Assembly: GCA_964443825.1 (NCBI GenBank)
Contig: CAYUEV010000006.1
Location: 1 to 49,421 of the forward strand
Origin: UBA1081 sp964443825
GTDB lineage: Bacteria > Bacillota > Clostridia > Oscillospirales > Acutalibacteraceae
DNA length: 49,421 bases
Direction of reading: 5' to 3'
Made by a program: the position numbers and the translations under genes. Of the stretch, positions 40,828 through 49,421 are shown piece after piece. Within the stretch, counting starts at the first letter, position 1. The number at the start of each line of letters is the position of its first letter. Below the pieces are notes generated by a model. The model searched no databases. It was given only the letters and a program-made list of their open reading frames with translations, and was not told the origin of the DNA.

Positions 40828-42300
40828 ATGATTATTAAGCCTGCTGTCGACGATATTAAGGACGCCGCTAAAAACGGAGATTATCGCATATGCCCCGTCG
40901 CGACCGAGATATTGTCCGACGTTAAAACTCCCATCGAGGTTATGCGAATCCTTAAAAACGTATCGAACCACTGCTATATGCTGGAGTCCGTGTCGGATAA
41001 CGAGAAATGGGGCAGATATACTTTTTTGGGATACGACCCTAAACTTGAGATTACGTGCCAGGACGGGCTTATGAAAGTAGGCGGCGACACTTACGAAAAC
41101 GCCGACCCAAGGGAGTATATAAGAGACGTCCTTAACGAGCACAAAAGCGTAAAGCTTCCCGGTTTTCCGCCTTTTACAGGGGGGCTTGTCGGCTATTTTT
41201 CTTACGACTATTTAAAATATTCGGAACCCACTTTAAGACTTGACGCGCGTGATGACGAAAACTTTAAAGACGTCGATTTAATGCTTTTCGATAAAGTAAT
41301 AGTTTTTGACAACTTTAGGCAGAAAATAATACTGATAGCCAACGTATCGTTAGATAATATAGAAGAAGAATATAAAAGAGCCGAAAAAGAACTCTTAGAG
41401 ATGGTAGATTTAATAAGACACGGCGAGCCTTCTAAAGACGTCGCCGGAAAGCTCTTGTCCCCGATTAAGCCTCTTTTTAATAAAGAGCAGTACTGCGAAA
41501 TGGTCGAAAAAGCCAAAAACCATATAAAAGAAGGGGATATTTTTCAGATTGTGCTTTCGAACAGATTTGAAGCTCTATACGAGGGCGCTCTTTTTAACAC
41601 TTACAGAATATTAAGAACCATCAACCCTTCCCCTTATATGTTCTATTTTTCAAGCTCCGATATGGAAGTCGCGGGAGCGTCGCCCGAAACGCTTGTAAAA
41701 TTAAAAGACGGCGTTTTGCACACGTTTCCTTTAGCGGGAACAAGACCGAGGGGGAAAACAGAGGAAGAAGACAAACAGCTTGAGGAAGACCTGCTTAAAG
41801 ACCCGAAAGAGCTTGCCGAACACAATATGTTAGTCGATTTAGGCAGAAACGATATTGGCAAAATAAGCAAGTTCGGCACGGTCACCGTCCCTAAATACCA
41901 CGTAATAGAACGCTATTCTCACGTCATGCACATAGGCTCTACCGTAAGAGGGGAGATAGCCGAGGGCAAAACGGCTCTTGACGCCGTGGATTCAATTCTT
42001 CCCGCCGGCACTCTTTCAGGCGCTCCCAAGATCATGGCGTGTCAGTTAATAAACGACTTAGAAAACTGCAAAAGGGGCATATACGGCGGGGCTATAGGCT
42101 ATCTTGATTTTACCGGCAACCTTGACACTTGCATCGCCATTAGAATCGCCTACAAGAAAAACGGCAAAGTTTTTGTCAGGAGCGGGGCGGGCATAGTCGC
42201 CGACTCGGTTCCCGAAAATGAGTTTACGGAGTGCAAAAACAAGGCGGCGGCCGTTATTAAAGCTCTTACGACGGCTGAAGACGAAAATGAGAATTTATAA
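40828..42300 (+). CDS. trpE: Anthranilate synthase component I
   Basis: Converts chorismate to anthranilate, with TrpG supplying ammonia. The 490-residue protein has the N-terminal CYMLESVSDNEKWGRYTFLGYDP, where the LES motif and nearby residues form the Trp feedback site of the family. The catalytic chorismate-binding core has FQIVLSNRFEA, FYFSSSDMEVAGASPETLVKL, FPLAGTRPRGKT, LVDLGRNDIGKIS, LPAGTLSGAPKI and GAIGYLDFTGNLDTCIAIR. AAAGGA precedes the ATG. First gene of a complete trp operon. Confidence 0.98.
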   Translation: MIIKPAVDDIKDAAKNGDYRICPVATEILSDVKTPIEVMRILKNVSNHCYMLESVSDNEKWGRYTFLGYDPKLEITCQDGLMKVGGDTYENADPREYIRDVLNEHKSVKLPGFPPFTGGLVGYFSYDYLKYSEPTLRLDARDDENFKDVDLMLFDKVIVFDNFRQKIILIANVSLDNIEEEYKRAEKELLEMVDLIRHGEPSKDVAGKLLSPIKPLFNKEQYCEMVEKAKNHIKEGDIFQIVLSNRFEALYEGALFNTYRILRTINPSPYMFYFSSSDMEVAGASPETLVKLKDGVLHTFPLAGTRPRGKTEEEDKQLEEDLLKDPKELAEHNMLVDLGRNDIGKISKFGTVTVPKYHVIERYSHVMHIGSTVRGEIAEGKTALDAVDSILPAGTLSGAPKIMACQLINDLENCKRGIYGGAIGYLDFTGNLDTCIAIRIAYKKNGKVFVRSGAGIVADSVPENEFTECKNKAAAVIKALTTAEDENENL

Positions 42301-42315
42301 GAAAGAGGCGGGAAA

Positions 42316-42882
42316 ATGATTCTTCTTATAGATAATTACGACAGCTTTTCATATAATCTCTATCAGCTTATAGGCTCTATCGACCCTAATATCACAGCCG
42401 TAAGAAACGACGCGTACAAGGTTTCCGATTTAGAAAAAATGAATCCCTCTAAAATCATTATTTCCCCCGGGCCCGGAAGACCCGAAAACGCGGGAATATC
42501 AATCGACGCGGTAAAATATTTCGGCGGGAAAATACCCATTTTAGGCGTGTGTCTCGGTCACCAGGCTATATGCTTAGCTTACGGCGGGGTAGTTTCCTAC
42601 GCTAAAGAGCTTATGCACGGCAAGCAGTCGGACGCGAATCTCGATTTGGACTGCCCTTTATTTAAAGGACTTGGCAAAAAAATCCCCGTCGCCAGGTATC
42701 ACTCTCTCGCTGTAATGGAAGACAGTCTTCCCGACAGCTTAAAAGTCATTTCCAAAACGGACGACGGCGAGATTATGGGCGTTAAACATAAAAGTTACGA
42801 CGTGTACGGTCTTCAGTTCCACCCCGAATCGATAATGACCCCGGACGGACTTAAAATTTTAAATAATTTTATAAATTTATAG
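42316..42882 (+). CDS. trpG: Anthranilate synthase component II (glutamine amidotransferase)
   Basis: Class I glutamine amidotransferase of 188 residues that releases ammonia for TrpE. It has LLIDNYDSFSYNLYQ, ISPGPGRPENAG, the nucleophile block LGVCLGHQAIC and the His-Glu pair in GLQFHPESIMTPDG. It lies 15 bases after trpE and is not fused to TrpD. It could also serve aminodeoxychorismate synthase, since such subunits are often shared. Confidence 0.96.
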   Translation: MILLIDNYDSFSYNLYQLIGSIDPNITAVRNDAYKVSDLEKMNPSKIIISPGPGRPENAGISIDAVKYFGGKIPILGVCLGHQAICLAYGGVVSYAKELMHGKQSDANLDLDCPLFKGLGKKIPVARYHSLAVMEDSLPDSLKVISKTDDGEIMGVKHKSYDVYGLQFHPESIMTPDGLKILNNFINL

Positions 42883-42901
42883 CACGATAAAGGTGATATT
42901 T

Positions 42902-43918
42902 ATGATTAAAGAAGCGATAGTAAAAATTGTCAACCGGCAGGATCTCACTTATAACGAAGCTTACGACGTTATGAACGAGATTATGAGCGGCGAAACCACC
43001 CAGACTCAGAACGCGGCGTTTTTGGCGGCTCTTTCAACAAAGAGCGAAAAATCCGAAACGATAGACGAAATTTCAGGCTGCGCGGCGGCTATGAGAGATC
43101 ACGCTTTAAAAATCGACTATGACGAGCCCTTGTTTGAAATAGTCGGAACGGGCGGCGACAACGCCGGAAGTTTTAACATCTCCACCACTTCCGCCATAGT
43201 GATAGCGTCGGCGAGAGTTAAAGTGTCGAAGCACGGCAACAGAGCGGCCTCCTCAAAGTGCGGCGCCGCCGACTGCCTTCAGGCCTTAGGCGTAAATATT
43301 GACGAATCTCCAGAAAAATGCAAAGAACTTCTCGATAAAGCGGGAATTTGTTTCTTTTTCGCTCAGAAGTACCATACTTCCATGAAATATGTGGGGGCGA
43401 TAAGAAAAGAACTTGGAATCCGCACCGTTTTTAATATTTTAGGTCCTCTCGCCAACCCCGCGTCGCCCCGTATGGCGCTTCTCGGGGTTTACGACGGTTC
43501 TCTTACGGAGCCTTTAGCGCGGGTTCTCACGTCTTTGGGCGTAGAGCGCGGAATGGTAGTTTTCGGGGAGGATAAATTAGACGAAATCTCATTAAGCTCT
43601 CCCACTTCAGTTTGCGAAATAAATAACGGAAATTATAAAACTTACGAAATAACGCCTGAAGATTTCGGTCTTAACAGATGTAAAAAAGAAGACCTCGTAG
43701 GCGGAAACCCCGAAGAGAACGCTCAAATCACAAGGGATATTTTAAACGGCGCTAAAGGTCCTAAGAGGGACGTCGTTCTTATGAACTCCGGCGCGGCTCT
43801 TTACATAGCCGGAAAAGCTCCTTCCATTTTAGATGGAATATCTTTAGCGAAAGAACGGATAGACTCCGGCGCGGCCGTTAAAAAACTTAACGAGTTTATA
43901 GAAATTTCAAACAGCTGA
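42902..43918 (+). CDS. trpD: Anthranilate phosphoribosyltransferase
   Basis: Transfers phosphoribosyl from PRPP to anthranilate. The 338-residue protein has VGTGGDNAGSFNISTTSAIV (PRPP loop), KHGNRAASSKCGAADCLQALG, FFFAQKYHTSMKYVG, FNILGPLANPASP and GMVVFGEDKLDEISL with acidic metal ligands. ATG 42902 with AAAGGTG upstream is chosen over GTG 42893. Its TGA overlaps the trpC ATG (TGATG). Confidence 0.97.
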   Translation: MIKEAIVKIVNRQDLTYNEAYDVMNEIMSGETTQTQNAAFLAALSTKSEKSETIDEISGCAAAMRDHALKIDYDEPLFEIVGTGGDNAGSFNISTTSAIVIASARVKVSKHGNRAASSKCGAADCLQALGVNIDESPEKCKELLDKAGICFFFAQKYHTSMKYVGAIRKELGIRTVFNILGPLANPASPRMALLGVYDGSLTEPLARVLTSLGVERGMVVFGEDKLDEISLSSPTSVCEINNGNYKTYEITPEDFGLNRCKKEDLVGGNPEENAQITRDILNGAKGPKRDVVLMNSGAALYIAGKAPSILDGISLAKERIDSGAAVKKLNEFIEISNS

Positions 43919-44709
43919 TGGAAACCGATATTTTAAGCGTTATAGCGTCTTACGCTAAAGAGAGAGTGGAAAACGCTAAAAAAAGCGTCCCTTTGGAAAA
44001 AATCAAGGAAGAAGCCCGTTCCTTAAGCGTTGACAAAGATTTCCCTTTTGAAAAAGCCTTAAAAAAAGACGGCGTATCGTTTATTTGCGAATGTAAAAAA
44101 GCGTCGCCGTCAAAAGGCGTTATATCTCCCGATTTCCCCTGTTTATCTATAGCTGAAGAATACGAAAGCGCGGGAGCGGACGCTCTGTCGGTTTTAACGG
44201 AGCCCAAGTGGTTTTTGGGGGAAGACCGCCATCTTAAGGAAATTTCAAAATCCGTTTCCGTCCCTTGCCTGCGAAAAGACTTTACCGTAGACGAGTACAT
44301 GATTTACGAAGCTAAAACTTTAGGCGCTTCGGCGGTTTTGCTTATCTGCTCCATTTTAAATGAAGAAGAGATCGCCCGTTTTATAGAAATTTGCGACGGT
44401 TTAGGTCTTTCAGCCTTAGTCGAGGCTCACGACGAAAGCGAAATTGACAAGGCCCTTAAAGCTAAAGCTAAAATTATAGGCGTAAACAACAGAAACCTTA
44501 AAGATTTTACCGTCGATATAAACAACAGCGCAAGACTGAGAAATCTCGTCCCGAAAGACGTTGTTTTCGTGTCGGAGAGCGGCGTTAAAACTAATAGCGA
44601 CGTGAACCTGTTAAAAAAATCAGGCGTCGACGCGATACTTATAGGCGAAACTTTAATGAGATCGTCTGATAAAAAAGCGGAACTTAATAAATTAAAGGGA
44701 CTTGCCTGA
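43918..44709 (+). CDS. trpC: Indole-3-glycerol phosphate synthase
   Basis: Closes the indole ring from CdRP. The 263-residue TIM barrel has FICECKKASPSKGVI (catalytic Glu and Lys), YESAGADALSVLTEPKWFLGEDRHL, PCLRKDFTVDEYMIYEA, GLSALVEAHDE, IIGVNNRNLKDF and VSESGV. It is separate from trpF, unlike the fused Escherichia coli protein. It is translationally coupled to trpD by overlap. Confidence 0.98.
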   Translation: METDILSVIASYAKERVENAKKSVPLEKIKEEARSLSVDKDFPFEKALKKDGVSFICECKKASPSKGVISPDFPCLSIAEEYESAGADALSVLTEPKWFLGEDRHLKEISKSVSVPCLRKDFTVDEYMIYEAKTLGASAVLLICSILNEEEIARFIEICDGLGLSALVEAHDESEIDKALKAKAKIIGVNNRNLKDFTVDINNSARLRNLVPKDVVFVSESGVKTNSDVNLLKKSGVDAILIGETLMRSSDKKAELNKLKGLA

Positions 44710-44713
44710 GCTT

Positions 44714-45325
44714 ATGACAAAAATTAAAATTTGCGGCGTAAGAAGAGAAGAGGACGCGATTTATTTAAACGAGTTTTTGCCCGATTACACGGGGTTTATT
44801 TTCGCTAAAGGAAGAAAAAGATATATAGAGCCGTCTTTCGCTCTTAGAATCAAAAAAGCGCTTTCCCCTAAAATTAAAACCGTAGGCGTGTTTGTAAACG
44901 AAGACGTTAAGGAAATTCTTTCTGTCGCGGAATCAGGCGCTATAGATTTAATCCAGCTCCACGGTTTAGAAGACGACGGCTTTATAAGCGCCGTAAAAGA
45001 GAAATCGCGTTTGCCCGTAATCAAGGCTTTCAAAATAGAATCCAAAGAAGACGTAGAAAGAGCCGTAAATTCCGCCGGGGATTTTATTCTCCTTGATAAC
45101 GGCGCCGGCGGCACGGGGGAAAAATTTAACTGGGACTTATTAAGAGAAATCGAAAGACCATTTTTCCTGGCCGGCGGTTTAGACCCGGAAAACGTAAGCA
45201 AAGCGTTAAAAATATGCTCCCCTTACGCCGTGGACGTAAGTTCGGGAGTTGAGACGAACGGATTTAAAGACTACTTAAAAATAAAAGAATTTATAAAAGC
45301 TGTCAGAGGAGAAAAAAGTAAATGA
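44714..45325 (+). CDS. trpF: Phosphoribosylanthranilate isomerase
   Basis: Isomerises phosphoribosylanthranilate to CdRP. The 203-residue protein has TKIKICGVRREEDA (catalytic Cys), GFIFAKGRKRYIEP, VGVFVNED, LIQLHGLED, LLDNGAGGTGEKFNW (Asp) and LAGGLDPENV, then VDVSSGVETNGFKD. ATG 44714 is preferred over TTG 44702, which lies in trpC. It overlaps trpB by four bases (ATGA). Confidence 0.96.
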   Translation: MTKIKICGVRREEDAIYLNEFLPDYTGFIFAKGRKRYIEPSFALRIKKALSPKIKTVGVFVNEDVKEILSVAESGAIDLIQLHGLEDDGFISAVKEKSRLPVIKAFKIESKEDVERAVNSAGDFILLDNGAGGTGEKFNWDLLREIERPFFLAGGLDPENVSKALKICSPYAVDVSSGVETNGFKDYLKIKEFIKAVRGEKSK

Positions 45326-46527
45326 CCGATAATAATTCGCCTCTTTCAAAAGGGCGGTTCGGCGTTCACGGCGGGCAGTATATCCCCGAAACTCTTATGA
45401 ACGCCGTAATAGAACTTGAGGAAGCGTACAACCGCTATAAAGACGACCCGGAATTCAATAAAGAACTTACTTCTCTTTTTAACGATTACGCCGGAAGACC
45501 GAGCCTTTTGTATTACGCCGAAAAAATGACAAAAGACTTAGGCGGCGCGAAAATCTACTTAAAACGCGAAGACTTAAATCACACCGGGTCGCACAAAATC
45601 AACAATGTTTTAGGTCAGGCGCTCCTCGCTAAAAAAATGGGAAAAACGCGTCTTATAGCCGAAACGGGAGCGGGTCAGCACGGGGTCGCCACGGCCACGG
45701 CGGCGGCTCTGTTCGGCATGGAATGCGTCATATTTATGGGGGAGGAAGACACAAAACGTCAAGCCTTGAACGTTTACAGAATGAAGCTGTTAGGAGCGGA
45801 GGTAATACCCGTTTCAACCGGCACGGCGACTCTTAAAGACGCCGTATCGGAAGCTATGAGAGAGTGGACGAGCCGAATAGACGACACTCATTACTGTTTG
45901 GGCTCCGTTATGGGTCCTCATCCGTTCCCCACTATTGTAAGAGACTTTCAGTCGGTAATTTCAAGGGAAATTAAGTCTCAGATTTTGGAAAAAGAAGGCA
46001 AACTCCCCGACGCCGTTATAGCTTGCGTCGGCGGCGGCAGCAACTCGATAGGCGCTTTTTATCACTTTATAAACGATAAAAACGTAAGACTTATAGGCTG
46101 CGAGGCGGCGGGAAGAGGAATAGACACATTTGAAACGGCCGCCACCATTAACACCGGCAGGCTTGGAATTTTCCACGGCATGAAGTCGTATTTTTGTCAG
46201 GACGAACACGGTCAGATCGCTCCCGTTTACTCGATTTCGGCGGGGCTCGACTACCCCGGCGTAGGGCCTGAACACGCGTATCTCCACGATACTGGGAGAG
46301 CCGAGTATGTCGCCATTACCGATAATGAAGCGGTGGAGGCGTTCGAGTATTTGAGCAAAACGGAGGGGATTATCCCCGCCATAGAATCGGCTCACGCGGT
46401 AGCTTACGCTCTTAAAATCGCGGGACAAATGGACAAAGACAAAATAATCGTCATAAATGTTTCCGGGCGCGGAGATAAAGACGTGGCGGCGATAGCTCGC
46501 TACAGGGGTGAGGAAATATATGAGTAG
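45322..46527 (+). CDS. trpB: Tryptophan synthase beta subunit
   Basis: PLP enzyme that joins indole and serine. The 401-residue protein starts GRFGVHGGQYIPETLMNAV and has LKREDLNHTGSHKINN with the PLP lysine, AETGAGQHGVATATAAALFG, VGGGSNSIGAFYHF (phosphate loop) and VSGRGDKD. It is of the common TrpB1 type. The trpA start lies inside its last codons. Confidence 0.98.
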   Translation: MTDNNSPLSKGRFGVHGGQYIPETLMNAVIELEEAYNRYKDDPEFNKELTSLFNDYAGRPSLLYYAEKMTKDLGGAKIYLKREDLNHTGSHKINNVLGQALLAKKMGKTRLIAETGAGQHGVATATAAALFGMECVIFMGEEDTKRQALNVYRMKLLGAEVIPVSTGTATLKDAVSEAMREWTSRIDDTHYCLGSVMGPHPFPTIVRDFQSVISREIKSQILEKEGKLPDAVIACVGGGSNSIGAFYHFINDKNVRLIGCEAAGRGIDTFETAATINTGRLGIFHGMKSYFCQDEHGQIAPVYSISAGLDYPGVGPEHAYLHDTGRAEYVAITDNEAVEAFEYLSKTEGIIPAIESAHAVAYALKIAGQMDKDKIIVINVSGRGDKDVAAIARYRGEEIYE

Positions 46528-47293
46528 AATAAAAGACGCGTTTAAAAACGGCAAAGCGTTTATACCTTTTGTAACGGCGGGCGACCCCGATTTAGATACT
46601 ACATACGAAGTCGTAAAAGAAGCCGAAGAAAACGGCGCGGATCTTTTAGAACTAGGAATCCCGTTTTCCGACCCCACTGCCGAAGGGTCTGTCATTCAGT
46701 CCGCCAACATGAGAGCGTTAAAAGGCGGCGTTACTACCGATAAAATATTTGATATGGTAAGAAATATACGAAAAAGCGTAAAAATCCCCTTGCTATTTAT
46801 GACTTACGCCAATGTGGTTTACTCTTACGGAGTTGATAGATTTTGTAAAACCGCCTCTAATATCGGAATGGACGGACTGATTTTGCCTGACGTTCCGTTT
46901 GAGGAAAAAGAGGAGTTCGCTCCCGTCGCCCGTAAATATGACGTTGATTTTATCAGCCTTATAGCCCCCACCAGTTTTGACAGAATCGCGAAGATTGCCG
47001 AAAGCGCGGAAGGTTTCGTATACTGCGTGTCGTCCCTCGGCGTTACGGGCGTCAGAACCAATATAACCACCAACGTTGAGAGCATGATAAAATCAGTAAA
47101 GGCGGCGAACCCCGATATTCCCGCCGCGATAGGATTCGGAATCAGTACTCCCGCGCAGGCTAAGGACATGGCGCGATACTCCGACGGCGTTATAGTAGGC
47201 TCGGCCATAGTAAAAATAATCGCCGAGCATGGCAAAAACGCTCCGCCTCTTGTGGGAAAGTACATAAAATCCATGAAAGACGCCCTAAAATAA
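46520..47293 (+). CDS. trpA: Tryptophan synthase alpha subunit
   Basis: Cleaves indole-3-glycerol phosphate to indole, which is channelled to TrpB. The 257-residue barrel has FIPFVTAGDPDLDTT, LLELGIPFSDPTAEGSVIQ (Glu and Asp catalytic region; the usual DPxADG is DPTAEG here), MTYANVVYSYG, GLILPDVPFEE, FVYCVSSLGVTG and PAAIGFGIS. ATG 46520 is preferred over GTG 46508 because GAGG lies upstream. It is the last gene of the trp operon. Confidence 0.97.
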   Translation: MSRIKDAFKNGKAFIPFVTAGDPDLDTTYEVVKEAEENGADLLELGIPFSDPTAEGSVIQSANMRALKGGVTTDKIFDMVRNIRKSVKIPLLFMTYANVVYSYGVDRFCKTASNIGMDGLILPDVPFEEKEEFAPVARKYDVDFISLIAPTSFDRIAKIAESAEGFVYCVSSLGVTGVRTNITTNVESMIKSVKAANPDIPAAIGFGISTPAQAKDMARYSDGVIVGSAIVKIIAEHGKNAPPLVGKYIKSMKDALK

Positions 47294-47310
47294 ATCTAAA
47301 ATACATAAAA

Positions 47311-47342
47311 TCTCGGAATATTTTCCGGGATTTTTTGTTTTT
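47311..47342 (+). terminator. Intrinsic terminator of the trp operon
   Basis: TCTCGGAA (47311-47318) pairs with TTCCGGGA (47323-47330) with one G-U, loop tatt, followed by ttttttgttttt. Confidence 0.9.
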
Positions 47343-47346
47343 GATA

Positions 47347-47375
47347 TTGACATATTAAGAGTTTTATGTTAATAT
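47347..47375 (+). promoter_or_regulatory. Sigma-A promoter of the small Cys-containing protein gene
   Basis: TTGACA at 47347-47352 and TAATAT at 47370-47375 with a 17-base spacer. Confidence 0.85.
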
Positions 47376-47442
47376 GTTTCGCAGCGCTGCAACCGAGGCT
47401 ATTTTCTTAAATACTTAGAAAAAAGTTACAAGGGGGTTTATT

Positions 47443-47874
47443 ATGAAAAAATACGCAAAATACATCGTCGTTTTTGTCATTATTATTTTAGTTGTGATCC
47501 TGGCTTTCGCCGCTTACGGCAGCGGCAATCATGATTCACATGAGTCATATGATTATAATTCTTATGATTCTAATGATTCCAATAACCCTAACGGCACTAA
47601 TGACGCCAACGGCTATAACAACTCTAACGGCTCTTATAATTCATACGATTCCTATGATTCGAATGGCGCTCAAAATAACGCGGACGCAAACAATATTAAG
47701 GACGACGTGCAAGACTGGATGAAAGACGAAGCGCAAGGCAAAAGTCATGATTATGACGACGGAGGAGATTATTATTGTATGGGCAAAGGCGATACCTGTC
47801 CAAACAAAACTCACAACGCCTACGATCTTTTTTGTGACTCCTGCGATCCCGATAATGACAATATAGAAGGTTAA
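47443..47874 (+). CDS. Membrane-anchored Asn/Ser/Asp-rich protein with C-terminal four-Cys motif
   Basis: A 143-residue protein: one membrane helix (YIVVFVIIILVVILAFAAY, about residues 6-24), a low-complexity stretch of Asn, Ser, Asp, Tyr and Gly (about residues 27-85), then a compact end with CMGKGDTC and FCDSCDPD. The four cysteines (C-x6-C, C-x2-C) suggest a small zinc-binding or disulphide knot. The linker is built of near-repeats of (S/N)YDSND. AAGGGGG lies before the ATG. It has its own promoter and is followed by the BspA-like gene. Function unknown; an exposed stalk is likely. Confidence 0.75.
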   Translation: MKKYAKYIVVFVIIILVVILAFAAYGSGNHDSHESYDYNSYDSNDSNNPNGTNDANGYNNSNGSYNSYDSYDSNGAQNNADANNIKDDVQDWMKDEAQGKSHDYDDGGDYYCMGKGDTCPNKTHNAYDLFCDSCDPDNDNIEG

Positions 47875-47967
47875 TTTTTAAGGTTCTCATAAAGATCGAG
47901 GTTTTATGTCAAATCCTATTTTTATAGTCTCGTTGCTGTCGCGTTAGTTTATTTTATTAAAATTCGT

Positions 47968-47983
47968 CCGTCCATTCGGACGG
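47968..47983 (+). other. Short hairpin upstream of the BspA-like gene
   Basis: CCGTCC (47968-47973) pairs with GGACGG (47978-47983) around attc, 15 bases before the AGGAGG ribosome site of the next gene. No T run follows, so it is probably not a terminator; it may structure the leader. Confidence 0.35.
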
Positions 47984-48002
47984 CGTTTACAGGAGGAAAA
48001 TT

Positions 48003-49421
48003 ATGAAGAAATTAAAAAGAACTTTGGCGCTTATTCTGTCCGCTATTCTTATCTTTACGTCTTTTCCGCTGGTTAGTATGGCGGATGAACTCGACTCCAG
48101 CGGCGACTGGGAATATGAAATTCTCCCAGACGACACGGCGAGGATCGTACTTTATAGAGGTTTTAGTTCTTTAACCAAAATAGATATACCCAAGTACGTT
48201 GATGGATATTTAGTTACTGAAATTGGTAAGAGTGAGGTTGGAGTATTCGATTTTGCTCCTAACCTCATTGAAGTTACAATTCCCGATAGTGTTGTAACTA
48301 TCCGTTATTGTGCGTTTGATGAATGCTTGAAACTTGAAAGTATAACAATTCCTGATAGTGTTAAAAATATTTTTGGCTGGGCTTTTTCAGGTTGTCCGTC
48401 GCTTAAAAATGTAATAATTGGCGCAGGTGTTAAAATTATTGATACTTACGCATTTCAATACTGTTCCTCACTTACAAGCATAACAATCCCGGACAGCGTT
48501 AAGATTATTGGCGCATACGCTTTTTCAGGTTGTTCATCGCTTGCCAACATATCAATAGGCGCTGGCGTTGAAAGCATTGGTGAAGACGCATTTTCCGATA
48601 CGCTATGTGGCAAATGGGAAAATGGAGCTCTCTATATAGACAACTATTTAATTGAGGGCAGCAATTCTGTATCTTCCGAGAACCCTATCAAAGAAGGTAC
48701 GAAATTAATTGCGGACGAGGCGTTTTACAATTGTGATTCGCTTACCAGCATAACAATTCCCGACAGCGTTAAATATATTGGCGCAGACGCTTTTGCCGAT
48801 TGTGATTCTCTTGCAAACGTAAAAATCGGCAACGGAGTCGCAGCGATAGGTTCAGGCGCGTTTAGAAACATGGTCGGATATGACAATATTGAAAATTGGA
48901 CTGATGGAGTGTTCTATGTAGATAATTGTTTAATTGAGGCGCACGATACTAAAACTCCCGTTAATTACTCAATAAAACCCGGAACAAGACTTATAGCCGA
49001 CAGCGCTTTTTCAGGCTGCGAAAGACTTAAAGACGTTACGATTCCCGGCAGCGTCGCCAATATTGGCAGAGAAGCGTTTTATGAATGTAAGCTTACTAAT
49101 GTGACGATTGAAAACGGCGTTAAAAATATAGGCGAACGCGCGTTTTGCAGCTGCAATTCGCTTTACGGCGTAACGATACCCGAAAGCGTTATAAAAATAG
49201 GGGATTACGCATTCGGGTATTATTATCATTATGATAATGGTTATGATGATGATGTTCATAGCAGATACAGCTACACAATCTACGGCGTTTCCGGTACCGA
49301 AGCTGAAAGATACGCCAATGATAATTATATTGATTTTGTAGATGTAAACGCCATACCTGAAGAACCGTCTTCTGAAAGCTTTTACCCCGAAGAACCATCT
49401 TCAGACAATTGGTATCCTGAA
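48003..49421 (+). CDS. BspA-like leucine-rich-repeat surface protein (3' end beyond window)
   Basis: An open frame of 473 codons that runs off the window. AGGAGG lies 6 bases before the ATG. A signal peptide (KRTLALILSAILIFTSFPLVSMA) is followed by tandem leucine-rich repeats of the BspA type, about 23 residues each, with the pattern IG-x-x-AF-x-x-C-x-SL-x-x-(V/I)-x-IP-x-SV. Some repeats are separated by WxxGVxYxDNxLIE-type inserts. Near the end LRRs give way to VSGTEAERYAND, as in related proteins, and a Pro/Glu/Ser repeat (PEEPSSESFY, PEEPSSDNWY). Such proteins are secreted or wall-bound adhesins. The anchor is not visible here. Confidence 0.9.
   Translation, partial: MKKLKRTLALILSAILIFTSFPLVSMADELDSSGDWEYEILPDDTARIVLYRGFSSLTKIDIPKYVDGYLVTEIGKSEVGVFDFAPNLIEVTIPDSVVTIRYCAFDECLKLESITIPDSVKNIFGWAFSGCPSLKNVIIGAGVKIIDTYAFQYCSSLTSITIPDSVKIIGAYAFSGCSSLANISIGAGVESIGEDAFSDTLCGKWENGALYIDNYLIEGSNSVSSENPIKEGTKLIADEAFYNCDSLTSITIPDSVKYIGADAFADCDSLANVKIGNGVAAIGSGAFRNMVGYDNIENWTDGVFYVDNCLIEAHDTKTPVNYSIKPGTRLIADSAFSGCERLKDVTIPGSVANIGREAFYECKLTNVTIENGVKNIGERAFCSCNSLYGVTIPESVIKIGDYAFGYYYHYDNGYDDDVHSRYSYTIYGVSGTEAERYANDNYIDFVDVNAIPEEPSSESFYPEEPSSDNWYPE

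Noticed and set aside
47531..47722. Overlapping frame rich in Ile, Met and Thr within the small Cys-containing protein gene
   Set aside because: It is the +1 shadow of the low-complexity linker and has no ribosome site.

Overview
The window looks like a scaffold from an uncultivated, probably anaerobic and host-associated member of the Bacillota (class Clostridia). The support is: a MurE ligase with the DNPR motif of meso-diaminopimelate enzymes; a division PBP with two C-terminal PASTA domains; strong sigma-A type promoters and intrinsic terminators; a CIRCE heat-shock operator; a T-box-like trp leader; a YtrA-type GntR/ABC operon; TmcAL next to acetate kinase; and a BspA-type leucine-rich-repeat surface protein. 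Genus cannot be fixed from sequence alone. One 100-N scaffold gap (31333-31432) is flanked by an identical 55-bp sequence on both sides, so it may be an assembly artefact.

Layout. 1-2.6 kb (minus strand): two glycosyltransferase genes (GT2 and GT4 type). Each contains a 10-bp homopolymeric G/C tract that puts its two halves out of frame; nine bases would restore the frame in both. They also share an AT-rich upstream element, so they look like phase-variable surface-glycan loci, although GT4 carries two further frameshifts. 2.8-4.0 kb: an AraC-type regulator. 4.3-17.5 kb: the division and cell-wall cluster mraZ-rsmH-ftsL-pbp-murE-murF-mraY-ftsW-murG-ftsQ-ftsZ. murD, murC, murB and ftsA are not present here. 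17.6-21.7 kb: an MBOAT O-acyltransferase, an SGNH-type partner, a cyclophilin-like lipoprotein and a small ferritin-like protein. 21.7-24.2 kb (minus): a PI-PLC-like protein with a PfkB sugar kinase, and an Sfp-type phosphopantetheinyl transferase. 24.3-26.3 kb: htpG behind a CIRCE element. 26.7-31.1 kb: a lipoprotein, a rhamnulokinase-family kinase and an L-fucose isomerase. 31.6-35.4 kb: a GntR regulator with its ABC transporter. 35.5-38.0 kb: divergent tmcAL and ackA. 38.0-40.5 kb: a long structured leader, then a duplicated SCP2-like protein and a class III aminotransferase. 40.5-47.3 kb: a complete trpEGDCFBA operon under a T-box-like attenuator. 47.4 kb to the end: a small Asn/Ser/Asp-rich membrane-anchored protein with four cysteines, and the 5' part of a BspA-like LRR protein that runs off the window.

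How the genes work together. The dcw block makes lipid-linked peptidoglycan precursor (MurE/F, MraY, MurG) and polymerises it at the septum (FtsW plus PBP, organised by FtsL, FtsQ and FtsZ). The MBOAT/SGNH pair directly after ftsZ could O-acylate an envelope glycan. The variable glycosyltransferases, the BspA-like protein and the small Cys-containing protein suggest investment in a variable, host-facing surface. Fucose isomerase with its kinase suggests use of host or plant deoxyhexoses. AckA gives fermentative ATP and acetate, the co-substrate of the neighbouring TmcAL. The trp operon is probably controlled by uncharged tRNA-Trp. Two genes (PPTase and GntR) appear to need an ATT start codon to encode complete domains.
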